From assembly GCA_021613335.1 (NCBI GenBank), contig JAJTWR010000182.1:1591501-1655500 (forward strand): DNA of 64,000 bases. Reading direction: 5' to 3'. Positions 1 through 13,134 of this stretch are shown piece by piece (positions within the stretch are counted from its first letter, which is position 1; each line of letters opens with the position of its first letter). Made by a program: the position numbers and the translations under genes. Source of the DNA: Whitmania pigra. Its lineage: Eukaryota > Annelida > Clitellata > Hirudinida > Haemopidae. Under the pieces are notes generated by a model, which did not search any database, was not told where the DNA came from, and worked only from the letters and a program-made list of their open reading frames with translations.

Positions 1-432
1 GTAATTTGTTTAAATTTTGGGAGCACCACCTTTAGCTTCTTTTTGAGGCCACATGAAATAAAATTGTGGAAAGCTATAACATTCCATTTTTTTATCAAAA
101 ATTAAAACTACTTAATCCCCCTTCTTGCTTCCCCTCCAAATGATAAATATCTAATAACTAATTAAGATTCATACAATATGATGAATAAATAAGATAATAA
201 GGTATGAATAACAAAAGATTTTTTAAGTGTCTTTTGCAGATATCACTGGAATGCTTACACTCTTCCAAGTAAGAAACATTTTCCTAAATTAAAAATGAAT
301 TCCCTAATGTGGATTTATACACTATTCTATCAAGAAATAGGTTATTTCTGACTCAAAATAACTAAACATTTTTTTGGGTGAAATCAATGAGTTTATTTAA
401 AAACCACACTATGTCACTCCATCAGACATCTG
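1..432. other. 3' flank of zinc-finger-like gene, otherwise empty
   Basis: AT-rich sequence without a supportable exon. A minus-strand AATAAA polyadenylation signal (tttatt on the plus strand) sits at 392-397, about 35 bases past the stop codon of the neighbouring minus-strand gene, and is the only element I can support here. Confidence 0.5.
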
Positions 433-844
433 TCACTCTTTTTGGGGAAAGTTTCTGCCCTTTTCTCGGCATACCGGTGAGTTGCAGGTGTTTTCCAGGT
501 TTCCTTCAAAGCATTGATGTTCCAGTCTGTGATATCAAAACGAGAATTTACATTTACGAATACAAACAATATGACAACATTAGTTTGCAGTGGTTTTACT
601 TACCTGAAGTGGGCGAAGCAGTCCTCATAACTCCTGAAAAAAGTCCCGCAGCAATGGGCCGTCCAATTTAGACCTCCAAAATGTTTAGAGGCACTCTGAT
701 GGGCAGCTAGATCCATCTTGTTTCCAAATGGTTTATGACAGGAAGGGCACGAAGGGGTGTTATCACCTCATTTACTTCATAAACACAACGCTTCTGAATA
801 CTGTTGATCTCGGCAACATTGAGGTTCTTCTTATAATCATCCAT
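433..844 (-). CDS. Small C2H2 zinc-finger-like protein, two exons, with a frame break
   Basis: Two minus-strand exons: 604-844, ending at a CAG|GTAAGT donor, and 433-526, starting after a cacag acceptor. An ATG at 844 opens a frame beginning MDDYKKNLNVAEINS. A second frame, entered near position 745, encodes a C2H2-like finger with CPSC, then an H-x5-H pair (AAHQSASKH), followed by a second Cys/His-rich stretch (HCCGTFFRSYEDCFAHF). This second frame passes through the intron in phase to the stop at 433. The first frame instead stops at TAG within the exon. The two frames meet at a CCCC run, so a one-base indel there (mutation or assembly error) would join them. A polyadenylation signal follows at 392-397. 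I do not recognise the family. Nucleic-acid or zinc binding is only an inference from the Cys/His spacing. It could be a pseudogene. Confidence 0.4.
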
Positions 845-1469
845 TGTGGCTACTTTACCGACAATCGACAGCAAAAAAAAAGGGATGTTGCTGATCTTGA
901 ATCAATCTAATAGCCGGACTAGGGAAACGATATAGAAAAGGGCCGAAAATAATTCGAGGGAAAAATTTATTATAAGTAATTAAAGCATACACAAAAATAA
1001 ATTTACTTGTTTTTTTAAAATACTTATTAGTACAAAATAAGATCGTGGTCTGCGATGGATCTGGCGGGGTTTTAGACAAATAGACAAATTGTATTATGAT
1101 TATATTACGTTTTCAAATTTTACCCTACTTAATAAAAAATAAACCCATAAGTTTTTTTTTTAAACATAATGTTAATTTTCCAAACCAAATGCAAGCCGGT
1201 CTCAACATTTTTGAGTAATTATGCATACCCCAGACAGTTTATTATTTAATTTTTTATTCAATTTATATTTAAACATTTATACTCGTGCTTAGTTCTTAAC
1301 GCTGTTTTACTAGGGATTTGTTCAAGCCAGTTATGACGTCCATATCCCTCAATTAACTCAACTCATCATTCCATCAAATTACTTTAGGTATATACTCCTA
1401 CCCAATTTTATGGCTTAAAATTAATTGTAGCAATTAACTAGAAATTATTTATTTGCGAGCCAAGAAACA
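845..1469. other. Upstream region of zinc-finger-like gene
   Basis: Presumed 5' UTR and promoter of the minus-strand gene, followed by low-complexity AT-rich DNA. A nine-base T tract (minus strand) lies about 30 bases before the ATG. No other gene is visible. Confidence 0.3.
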
Positions 1470-1840
1470 GGGACGTCATTCCGGCTTTTTCAAAAGAGGG
1501 AGCAAACCCTCGCACAAACTTCAGAAGACGATCTTTTTTGCTTCTAGATAAAATTCAGGGGGGGGGGGGGGCAAACCTTTGTAAAATATGAAATGACCTT
1601 TTTTTGCCGTTGCCCTCCTCCCAAATTAGGGCCCTGCCAATAAATGTAACATGAAATTACAACTTTTTCTGCTAGCGACACGCAACCAGTGGCGTGCCAA
1701 GCAAGGGGCGGTCCAGCCCGGGCGACAAGTGCCAAGGGGCGTCATTTTGAGGGGGTCGTCCCTTTTCTCCAGTTTTTTTTTTGCTTTGTCCATTGGAGGA
1801 TCAGATTTCAATTTGGCATTTGGTATAACGCATCAATTGA
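1470..1840. repeat. Transposon-derived repeat, hAT-like left end, GC-rich core
   Basis: Starts with CAGGGACGTCATTCC, nearly the same terminal sequence as the 99-bp MITE at 60404. It contains a 13-base G run at about 1559-1571. Its segment 1735-1825 (cgtcattttgaggg ... ggatcagatttcaatttggc) also matches 27645-27745. No matching right terminus or target duplication was found, so this is a fragment or a composite of repeats. Confidence 0.45.
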
Positions 1841-2440
1841 TGTACGAGCCATCAAAGAAAATCACCTTATTAATTTCTTAAAATGTTTCGTGAAATATTA
1901 AATAACGTCAATTCGTTCTACACCAAGACCAGCTTTTATATTTTGTTTGTGAGCGGTCTGAAGCTTCCATCTTTTTTGTATTTTTCAGAATTTTTTTGTG
2001 ACTTTTCAAAGAAAGTCCATAATAAAGAGAGTGAAAGAAAGGGGCGCATTATTCCATAGAAAAAGACATGCAATAGACGAATCCAAAAAACTCTGCTCTG
2101 AAATGGGGATAAGTGTGGAGTGTCGAATCCGCAAAAAAGAAAAGAATGGATGGTAAAGAATCGACTAATACATCACTGGGATCTGACGCTGAGTTGAGAC
2201 GGGAAATGATGTGTGTCATCGACAGGTTGACAGAGGAAATAGTCGGAAGATAAGATATCAGCAAGTTCATGGTTTTTGCAAACAAATACGCCTTTCTCAC
2301 CTTGTGATGATGTGAATGTCTGAATGGCGTAGCTGATGAAGACAGAGAAAGAAGAATTTGTTTGACGAAAGAAAGAGATTGAAATGTTTTATTGAGGCTT
2401 CGGGAAACGTTAACATCGATAACCCCTTCAGCTTTCGACC
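1841..2440. other. No gene seen
   Basis: Unique-looking AT-rich DNA. Open frames here are short and lack codon structure or recognisable motifs. Confidence 0.3.
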
Positions 2441-2612
2441 TTCTTAACCCAGGTTGTTAGTGCTGCTAGCTGTGAGCGCTCATTCACAAACTTAAACTAC
2501 TAAAAGCTAGCTTCGGTCATCGATGAGCCAGGCACGACTTACAGACTTGGCGGTCTTCTATGTAGAGAGGGAACTTGTCGACGGACCGAATTTTGAAGCT
2601 GTCATAAAATAA
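2441..2612 (+). pseudogene. hAT transposase C-terminal dimerisation relic
   Basis: The plus strand reads VVSAASCERSFTNLN, then after a frame break MSQARLTDLAVFYVEREL and a stop at 2612. This is the hAT C-terminal dimerisation signature (S-x-A-x-CERSF ... MSQxRLxxLAxxxVE). The catalytic core and terminal repeats are not visible nearby, so this is a decayed fragment. Confidence 0.6.
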
Positions 2613-3131
2613 ACTTTGTGGAAAGATAAGCGCGTAATATCCGCCCGCAAATTTCTAAATTGATTGTAGCTCCACGAAAATAATTGAGAGCTTTTCAAAA
2701 TTTTGAAGTTTGGCAGTCAAGAAGGGGGCAAAAACGGTCTGTACGCCACCGCGCGCACCCCACGCCAAAGAGAAATGTTGCAAGCCCGACCCACCTGTCC
2801 CTTCACTGAAAAATATTACGCAACCCGATCAAGCAAGGATATCGACCACCAGCACCTACCATGCCACCCCATAACAAAACAGTTACTCCAACTGGCCTTA
2901 CTGATGACAAAACCACAATTAACACACCTCATGTTGCAAACGCCAATTGTTGTGAAGGAGATTTGGTCATGAACAATATCAGCTAATCAGAACTTATTGA
3001 CAAAAAATAACTTTAGTTGGACATTTCCTAAACCTCAGATGACATAAAATTGAATGTTAGAGATGATCAAGGCTTAAAAATAATAAAACTCTTTGACACT
3101 GATCCCATCATCAACCTCAAGGTTTGCATTA
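2613..3131. other. No gene seen
   Basis: Intergenic sequence and probable 3' UTR of the minus-strand eIF4A gene. The 89-codon open frame at 2703-2972 resembles no family. Confidence 0.3.
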
Positions 3132-5266
<2,135 letters not shown>

Positions 5267-6368
5267 AACTTGGGAACCATATTCACTAGAGTTGTTCTGC
5301 TCGGACCTCTGTCGGTCCTCGGATCTGCTTGTGTAGTCGCGCTCTCTACTGCCACGAGATTGTCCGGCTTGATCACGCGATCTGCTGTCGTATTATCAAC
5401 GTCTATCAACAAGTGACGACATGGTCAAACCTTTAAGTATTTTATTTACGTCAGCAGCATAGATTGTTCGAATTATCTAGTTACGCAAAGATCGATGGGA
5501 TACGGAGATAGGGCATCGATTGGCGATGAACACGTGTTCATAGAAAAACTCCTCATTCAAATAAAACCACATACTGGATACTACGTTGGCACTGAACTTG
5601 ACCACATATCGAATATTCCCAAAAACACACCGTACCCATCAAATACGGCGCACATCGTTTCCGCACGCCATGATTCGGCTACCAAGACCAAGAGACAAGA
5701 AATAACTACCAACAATAACCGTAAAATACACTTTCTGAAATACAATAATAAATAACCGAGTTTCGGCTACTTTAACGCCCTAAAACAAACCTTTTGTAGC
5801 TACCAGTCTCACTATATGACATGTTAAACAAACAGCTAATAAAGTCTTTGATGAAAGGAAGGAGGCTGCCCCCCTCTTACCGGCTCAACAAATAGTTACT
5901 GCGCTAATATTCCTACGCCTTAAAAGAATAATTTTATAAACATTTATTAATTAAACTGTTAAAACATTATGTTTTTAATTATAAAATATTTATTTTTAAG
6001 TTTTAATACATTAATAAAATTTTCTAAAACATTTTATTATTCAACAATAACAAAAAAATTAATATGCAAAGTAAAATTTTGTTTTATAATTTATAATTGT
6101 ATATGGAATGTATACAATGCCATCCAATGTCAGTGCATTTACCTCATGAAGTACTACGCTACACATTTATTAAATTATTGAAATATTGCAAATAATTATC
6201 TTTATTTATTTGTAAAAATTTAATATTGGTTGAGTTTATTTTATGATAATACTATAACTAGTTGCTTTTCTTTTATTTTATTGATACGTGTATTTATCTG
6301 GATTTGTTGTGGTGTAACATCGTCTCATTCATTGGCATTTTGCTTTTATGGTTTAATAGTTGACAGAT
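5267..6368. promoter_or_regulatory. Intergenic space between divergent eIF4A and CAMLG genes
   Basis: The two flanking genes diverge, so both promoters should lie here. At 5267-5424 is the 5' leader of eIF4A, with a good-context ATG (ACCATGT) whose frame stops after nine codons. A TGACGTAA (CRE-like) motif lies just upstream on the minus strand near 5450. From 5930 to 6300 the sequence is almost pure A/T. The 86-codon plus frame at 5495 has no recognisable similarity. Confidence 0.4.
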
Positions 6369-7865
6369 ATGGGCGACATCCAAATGTTAAGGGAGAGAAG
6401 AAGAGCTAAAATATTGGGTAACTCAGATGATCGGATGAGAAAATTACTTGGATATTCTTCAACAGGTTTGCTCGGCATACATATTTTATCTGTTATTTAC
6501 AATTTGAAATATTAGTGAACAATTTTTTGAGATATTGATTGTTTGAACCATTATCACTTCTAAATATGTGCTGGATTTATCAAATGTGCTCTCTTAAGCT
6601 TTTGAAATTACTTACTGCATGGCTTTTAACACTGGCAGTATATTCATGATATTTTGATTCGTTTAGTTATTTATTATTTTCTCAAAAATGAATTATTCAA
6701 CTTTTTAGAACATGAGGTCCCTAATAACAGAATTGCTGTAAAGACTGATGCTTGCAAAGATGAAGGTGACATTAAGTCTTCTGACCATACCAGTGATGCT
6801 CCTTTGAAGGTGCAATCAAAGGCAGAATTAACATTTTCATCCAATGAGTTTATAAATAGGCCTAAAACTACAAATGAAAAAATGGCTGAGGTTGATAATG
6901 TCACAAATGCCCTTGAAGAGGAGAGAGTTCTTGAAAATGAAATTAAAGGATCAAAATTGAAATTTTTTGTATTGCTTGTAACTGGGGCTATATTAAGACT
7001 AATGCTTGAGTCATCAATGAATGTGCTTGTCTTCAAACAGGTAACGTTTTACTAATATTGTGTGATAAACTATTAAAAAAATATGCTTAAGTATGCAAGT
7101 TGTGTTATATTTTATTTTTAACATTAGATTTAACCTAATAGCAAACAAATTATGAGGTTTTAATGATATTTCTTATGTTTTTCAAATATCAATGGATATT
7201 TCAATACTTTACAGAATGCCATCTATCAGTTTATTTTATTGCAAACAATTTTCATCATATTCTGTCAACAGCAGGTTAGTTTAAATAGTAAAATATTCCA
7301 CATTGTCTGAAACTTTTTATGGAAGTGGCAACATTTTTTTTATATATATATGAAATGTTAGTTTAAATTGCTTTGCTTGCCTTATTAAGAGCTTAGATTT
7401 ATGGTTAAACTAACACAAGATCAGTGAAGTATCAAACTGCTATAATTACATAATGACTTAGTCATTTAGGCAATTTTTAAATGAAAAATTTCTTGTATGT
7501 ATGCAAAAATGGGTCTTATAATTGAAAATATAATATATTATACAAAATTATGTACAGCTTCATTTCTCAAGAGGCTATGCGACAAAAAGTGATCTAGCAT
7601 AGAAATTTCTCCTGTACTTATGACGCCACATTTATTGATTTTTATTTGCTTAATATTTTAACAGATTTTACAGTCACAAAACATCAACAAAGGGAAAGAC
7701 TACTTAATTATGACCTATTTTCTGAGATTTCTGGGAACCACCAACAAACTGAATGAAGCCATATTGTCTCTTTATTCACTTTGGAGGACCATCCTGAATG
7801 ATTTTTGTGTTTTCATGTTGGCTTTTTTGGCCACACATTTTGTTTATTCAAGTTTCAATATTTAG
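6369..7865 (+). CDS. CAMLG: CAMLG / GET2-like tail-anchored protein insertion receptor
   Basis: ER membrane subunit that, with the WRB/GET1 partner, receives tail-anchored proteins from the TRC40/GET3 ATPase. Exons: 6369-6465, 6709-7040, 7215-7274 and 7665-7865. They sum to 690 nt (229 aa), with phases agreeing. The N terminus carries the family's basic TRC40-binding motif (RERRRAKILGNSDDRMRKLLG begins after MGDIQML). An acidic, Ser/Lys-rich cytosolic linker follows, then three hydrophobic segments: LKFFVLLVTGAILRLML; IYQFILLQTIFIIFC, within the 60-nt exon; and a C-terminal segment ending FLATHFVYSSFNI. Human CAMLG is 296 aa; the shorter linker explains the difference. The last exon could instead start nine bases later at a second in-frame acceptor. 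Identification rests on the N-terminal motif plus topology. Confidence 0.85.
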
Positions 7866-9885
7866 TTCTAATATAAATTTACAACACAATTATCACTAAA
7901 TATCTCATGCCATATCCAAACCAATCTTATTTTCCAAAATTCTTTTTAAATTTCTGGCATTATCATGTTGTACTCAAAATTGTAGGATACAGCATCATAA
8001 ATAATATTATGTAAATCAATTTGTATATAAATCACTTCCTCTAAATGCACTGAATTGTGGACATTGGGTTTATTTCCATTTCTGAATCTCACTTCTAATT
8101 TGGCTCACAATGCCTTTTTCTTGAGTTTGTTATGGGCATGGTTCTGCTAACACCTATTTGTTTCGTTTTCAATTATATTTGGGTAGTCATTAAATTGTCA
8201 TTTCTCTTAATGTAGATATTAATTGCTTACAATTATTGATCAAGTGAAGTTTTAGTTAACTATCATCAAGTTGTGAAGAAAAAGTCAGTCTTTCTTAATA
8301 AGCATAGACTGGTTCTACCCAGTTGTCATGAGAATGTCATGTAGTGTGCCTTATCAAGACACCTCAAATTAATTCATTTTATTATTAACTTCACTAAGCA
8401 ATTATGCCTTTATAAGCCTTTTTAACCTATCAGCCTGCAATGATCTTAATGAAATAACACTGGTAAATAGACGTAATGCCTCAAAACTGGTCATACTTTA
8501 CTAAATTCATGTAACTGATCAAAAAAATTATATTTATAATTATTGATGGGTTCTATCTTTCAAGATGCAGTCACCTAATGCATCAGGTACAATGATTCAT
8601 AAGTAATGTAGTGTTGCAGCAAACGTGACCCGAGAAATAGCATTATTTTATTTGTAGAGATCATGCAATAAACTGTTAGAAATTGTTCTTTTTTTTATCA
8701 GCATTCTATTAAAAAGCAAAGTTAGTTGAGTAATTGTGTAAGCACTGCAGACAATTCTTGCATTGTTTTGATGTAACTTTTACAAAAATCTCATTTCACT
8801 GCAATGTTTGGGAATGCTTGTTCTCTTGGCACATTTGAAAGTCATTAGAATCTAATAGATTCTGTTAAAAGAAGTTCCACGTTTAATCCAACAAGAATTC
8901 GTTTGCAATTGAAAATGCTGTTGTTAATAAAATTTGCAGTGAAATTAAAAGATTTGGAAATAAGTCATTTCATAAAAGCAATAAAACCAAGAAGATCCAA
9001 AAGAGTTTCTGATATAACTTTATTCCGATTACTGAGCAGTATTTTGCAATCGTCAATTGCCGTGAAAAGTTCGTGCCCATTGATGGTCGTGTTTCATAAC
9101 TAATTTTGTGCGCAGGGGCGTAATTTCAGCTTTTTCCAAGGGGGAGGGGCGTTGCGATCAACTATTATCGGTGAAACTATTATTATTATGTTTGGTATTG
9201 TTTGACTTGTTACCTGGATGAAGACTGGTCCGTAACAAAACCTAGCCTGCCATTGTTGTTGGTTACCTGCGGAATTCGAATTGATTCTAGTCCTTGGAGA
9301 TTAGATGACGAAAAGAAGATATAGAAAAGAAAGAGATACCAAAGGAGAGAGTTAAGTAAATGGGACATTTACTAAAAGCATTTCTCGGCATACTAAAAGG
9401 ACTAAATAGTGTGACTAATTGTGGACTCTAACATCATCGTTACGGTTTCCCGCTTACCTTAGACCGGACGATTCGCAAAGTTATTTTTAAAGAATTTAAT
9501 TGCGAACGATTAAAAATTGTGACAGCTGCCTGGTAAATCATAGTCAACAAGGATGTAAACTCTCCATATTTCATGCTAAAGTACGTCAAACTAATTTAAT
9601 CCTGTTTTAAACTCTATTTGTTCATTTATGATCAACATTTCCTTCTTCTTTGAAGAGTATGCCTCTTGGATACCCATTCGTTCAAAGTATTATTAACTTT
9701 GTAAATACCTTTGTGACGCTTGAAAGCCATGTTTCCGGCTGTCAGACTGTTTAAAAACAAACTTGGCCTCTTTGTTGAGACTTACAAACCAAAAACCCTT
9801 CTCTAGTGAATGTTCTCTACACTCATAAGCCAAGTATTTGTCGAATAATGAGGAGTCCTGATAATCTAGTGATGAAATAACTAAT
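7866..9885. other. Intergenic, no gene seen
   Basis: Includes the CAMLG 3' UTR and then AT-rich DNA. A short piece at about 9113-9150 (cagggg cgtaatttcagctttttcc) resembles the hAT-like termini seen at 1470 and 60404. The 66-codon frame at 8903 is not supported. Confidence 0.35.
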
Positions 9886-9963
9886 CACCACCATCATCAT
9901 CATCATCATCACCATCGTCGTCGTCGTCGTCATCGTCATCGTCATCATCATCATCATCATCAC
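9886..9963. repeat. CAT/CGT trinucleotide microsatellite
   Basis: An interrupted trinucleotide array: (cat)n, then (cgt)n, then (cat)n with occasional cac units, about 78 bp. It is not in a coding frame of a supported gene. Confidence 0.9.
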
Positions 9964-10536
9964 ATGTTAATAACGATTGCTTTTTGCTGGGCTTGGTTCC
10001 TTTTGAAATAATCATCAGTAAAACATCAAGGGATTCTTTAGATCGCGGATTAATGGATCAAACAATTTATGATGGTAATGATTTTGATGGAAATTTAGAA
10101 TTTCAGAAGAAAGACAACGATAACCGTGATCTGAAATTGATAAAGTCGATAAAGAAAGACACAAATTTTCTGGGTTCTATTTTTACCTTCCGATTCAATT
10201 AATTCTCATTATTGTGGCTCCTCGTTTGTGTGTCAGACTTTATCAGTTTCTCTTTAATCATGCAAAACTTTCAGAAATTCTTGTAATGAATTTAAAAACA
10301 AATCTCAATTTAATATTAAGACATTGCAAACCTGGTGTGTAATTTACAAGATTTTAAAGTTGTGTGAAATGAAATTACCCTTTAAAATCTAAATTATTTA
10401 TAAAAAAAACAAACTTGAAAAGTTACTATTTAAAGATGTACTTAATAACTTTGTCAGAAATAACATTAGCACGCGCTACAACACCGTTGAAAGAAGTCGT
10501 CTGCGCGCATCAATTCATTCCCGCTGTCGGACCGAG

Positions 10537-10544
10537 TATATAAA
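10537..10544 (+). promoter_or_regulatory. Candidate TATA box
   Basis: TATATAAA follows a short GC/CpG-richer island (about 10470-10535) in otherwise AT-rich DNA. It could drive a non-coding first exon spliced to the meteorin gene, whose first coding exon begins with a strong acceptor at 13074. That link is inference. Confidence 0.3.
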
Positions 10545-13134
10545 TTGTTAACTTTTGGTAGTGCAGAGATGCCTTTCTTTAGTACCGACAAGAATGACTA
10601 GGGCTGTCTAGCCTAGACAATGGTAGTATTAGATTTGATGTTGAGTTCCAAAAATAATAGCCAGTTCGAGCGAGGCCAGGTTGACTGTTTTTGTTGGACT
10701 TTTGATTGTGATATCTAGTTTTAAAACATTCTGGGTTGGTCAATAGTAAACGCACATTTTGCCAATCTCTTAATCTTTATTTTTATTTTGGTGATTAATT
10801 CAGGATAGAAACATCAAAACTTCGAAATTGAATTTCGAGAATATCCTTACCTGTTTATTAGGTTGGTATATACCGCTACATGGTGCATGTTTGCCAGCTT
10901 TTTTGTATATGCAACGAATAAATTGATACGTAGTAGTAATTCGACATAATAATAGGGAAGAACATTTTGTAAGTCTAAGTTATTGTTTCAAATCAAATTG
11001 TTTCTTGAATGTTGAGGTTAGGTTATTCATTTACGGGATGCCTAAGTCTTTCGTTACCTCCGTATATCTAAGTAAATAATATAGTAATACAAGTTAATAA
11101 TTCAAACGAGTTATATTTAAAATGATTTCAAGCGATACAAGCAATGAGTTAAGAATAAATTAATATTGCAATAATTTAATTATGATTTTGCAAATGAATA
11201 TTTATTCATAAATTTGTCACTTCATAGTAACTTTGAACTTATATGACTGGTTCTGTGCTGTGTCGATGAGCAATAGAACCACCTCTTCTTTCTCGTCATC
11301 ATCACAGAGTTTCATGTACCATGTCAAACATTAAATTTAAGTTAAAACAAAGATGTTATGTTGTTATTAGATCATATTGGCATTCTTTAGTTCTACTTCA
11401 TAGATTTTAACCAGCATTCTCTGCCTGAAAGAAATTTTTTTCTTTATAGATTGTTGATTTCACTGACATTGCTGTTAATTCTTAGCATTAGATAAAGGAA
11501 TATACTGTCATTAATAACAATATTAGTTCAATTTTGGGTTGACATTGCAAAACTGGTGTGTAACATTACCAATTAAGTTGTGTCATAATTATCTTGCTAG
11601 AAATAGCTTGACCTCTCGTCATATAATATAAAATTCACTTTCACTTAATTTTATGATGAAATGATGAAGATGATAAACTTTACTTTTCGAGTAGACAATA
11701 GTAATAGTAGTAGTAGTAATTCTGTCATAAACATGCAGTGCAATTAACAATATTGTAGCGGCCGTAACAAAGACAACTGAAATAAAATTAAAAGTGAAAT
11801 CGAATAAAGACAAATTGGATTAAAGTAAAATGAAATTTAAGCATTTATTATTGTTATTGTTTTTAAATATCTTTGGGAGATTTTATAAAAAATGAGCAAA
11901 ACATCTGTTATCTTATCGTAATTGCAGCCTACATTATCATTTTGATTGTCATGGTTATGATGACAATCCTCATCTTCGCGATGAAGTCACTTTGCAGTTT
12001 TAATCAACTCATCTTAATTTCTTGTAATCACTTCTTCTTTCACACTAACTTCTGAGTAGCTGTTTGTGACTTAATTATGACCACCCATTTCCTCCATCGT
12101 GGACGTCTTCACCACCATAATCTCAAGTTATTAGTAATAAGAATCGTCGTCGTCATATAAGTCGTTACCACTGCCATCTCTAAGAGATGACTCAAAAGAA
12201 GTGTCTTCAATTTATAACTATTTAAACTAAAATATCTTGCACATCAAAGGTAATTACGGGCTTTGTCTGGCTAGGTGCATATTGACAGAAGAATTTTTTG
12301 TTGATACTACTTTTATTGCTGTTGTTTTTTCGTTGTTTCTGTAAATAACAAAATAATTACTTATTCTAAATCTCCCATTACCAAATGGTGATCTTGTTAA
12401 GCAATTTTTGAACATTTTTACTTGCTTTTTATATTAATTAATTTATCTACTTTTTAAGGAAGAGAATTTGTTACTGTGATATTATCAATTAATATTTTGT
12501 TATTATTGAAGCCATTATGCATTTTGGATCTTAAATATAATTATTGTTCATGGGTTCACATAAATATCATTGATATTATTATGACATATTTTTTAATATT
12601 ATTACTATTGTTACAACTATTGTAACCAAGAATTTTTAAGTCAAACAAATAGTCTGAAAAGTGAGCACAACACGAACCAGTCAAGTGCTTAATATCAAGA
12701 GAACCATTTGTGGGTCTCCAAATCACAGAACACAAGCTGTTGCCTGTCGATGTTCGACTTTCAATTGAAGCTAACTTGACAACAATTATCGAAAAATTAT
12801 TGCTAATTGCGAAGTGTCATTGTTGAATATAACCATTAGATTCTGATTATTATTGGCAAATTATTGGGGCTGGGAAATACTAAGGAGGGATATGATAATG
12901 GTTGCTAATTATGTGGACAGTTGTCATGATGTCATTGTGAATCAATGGCAAGTTTTTAAAGTAAATCATGGGGATAGATAATTCTTAACTGCAAGTATAT
13001 TTTATATAATTATTAATAAGTATAAGTAGGTTTGCATTAAGATTAACAAACTTGACTGATTGATTTCATTGCAGTACAAAATACGTGACAAAAATGATAT
13101 TCAAAGTGCATTCCAAGGTTCAACACATCCAGTG
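10545..13134. other. Probable 5' UTR/intron region upstream of the meteorin-like gene
   Basis: No coding exon recognised. The sequence is AT-rich with many short ATT/AAT runs. A tttcattgcag acceptor at 13074 precedes the start codon at 13135, implying that at least one non-coding exon lies somewhere here. Confidence 0.35.

Noticed and set aside
2703..2972. 89-codon frame with Pro/Gln/Thr-rich sequence
   Set aside because: No family resemblance and no sign of splicing; it reads as low-complexity intergenic DNA.
5495..5755. 86-codon plus-strand frame between eIF4A and CAMLG
   Set aside because: No recognisable domain, no splice partner, and it lies in the divergent promoter region.
6674..7036. 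120-codon minus-strand frame opposite CAMLG exon 2
   Set aside because: Shadow of the real plus-strand exon; no motif of its own.
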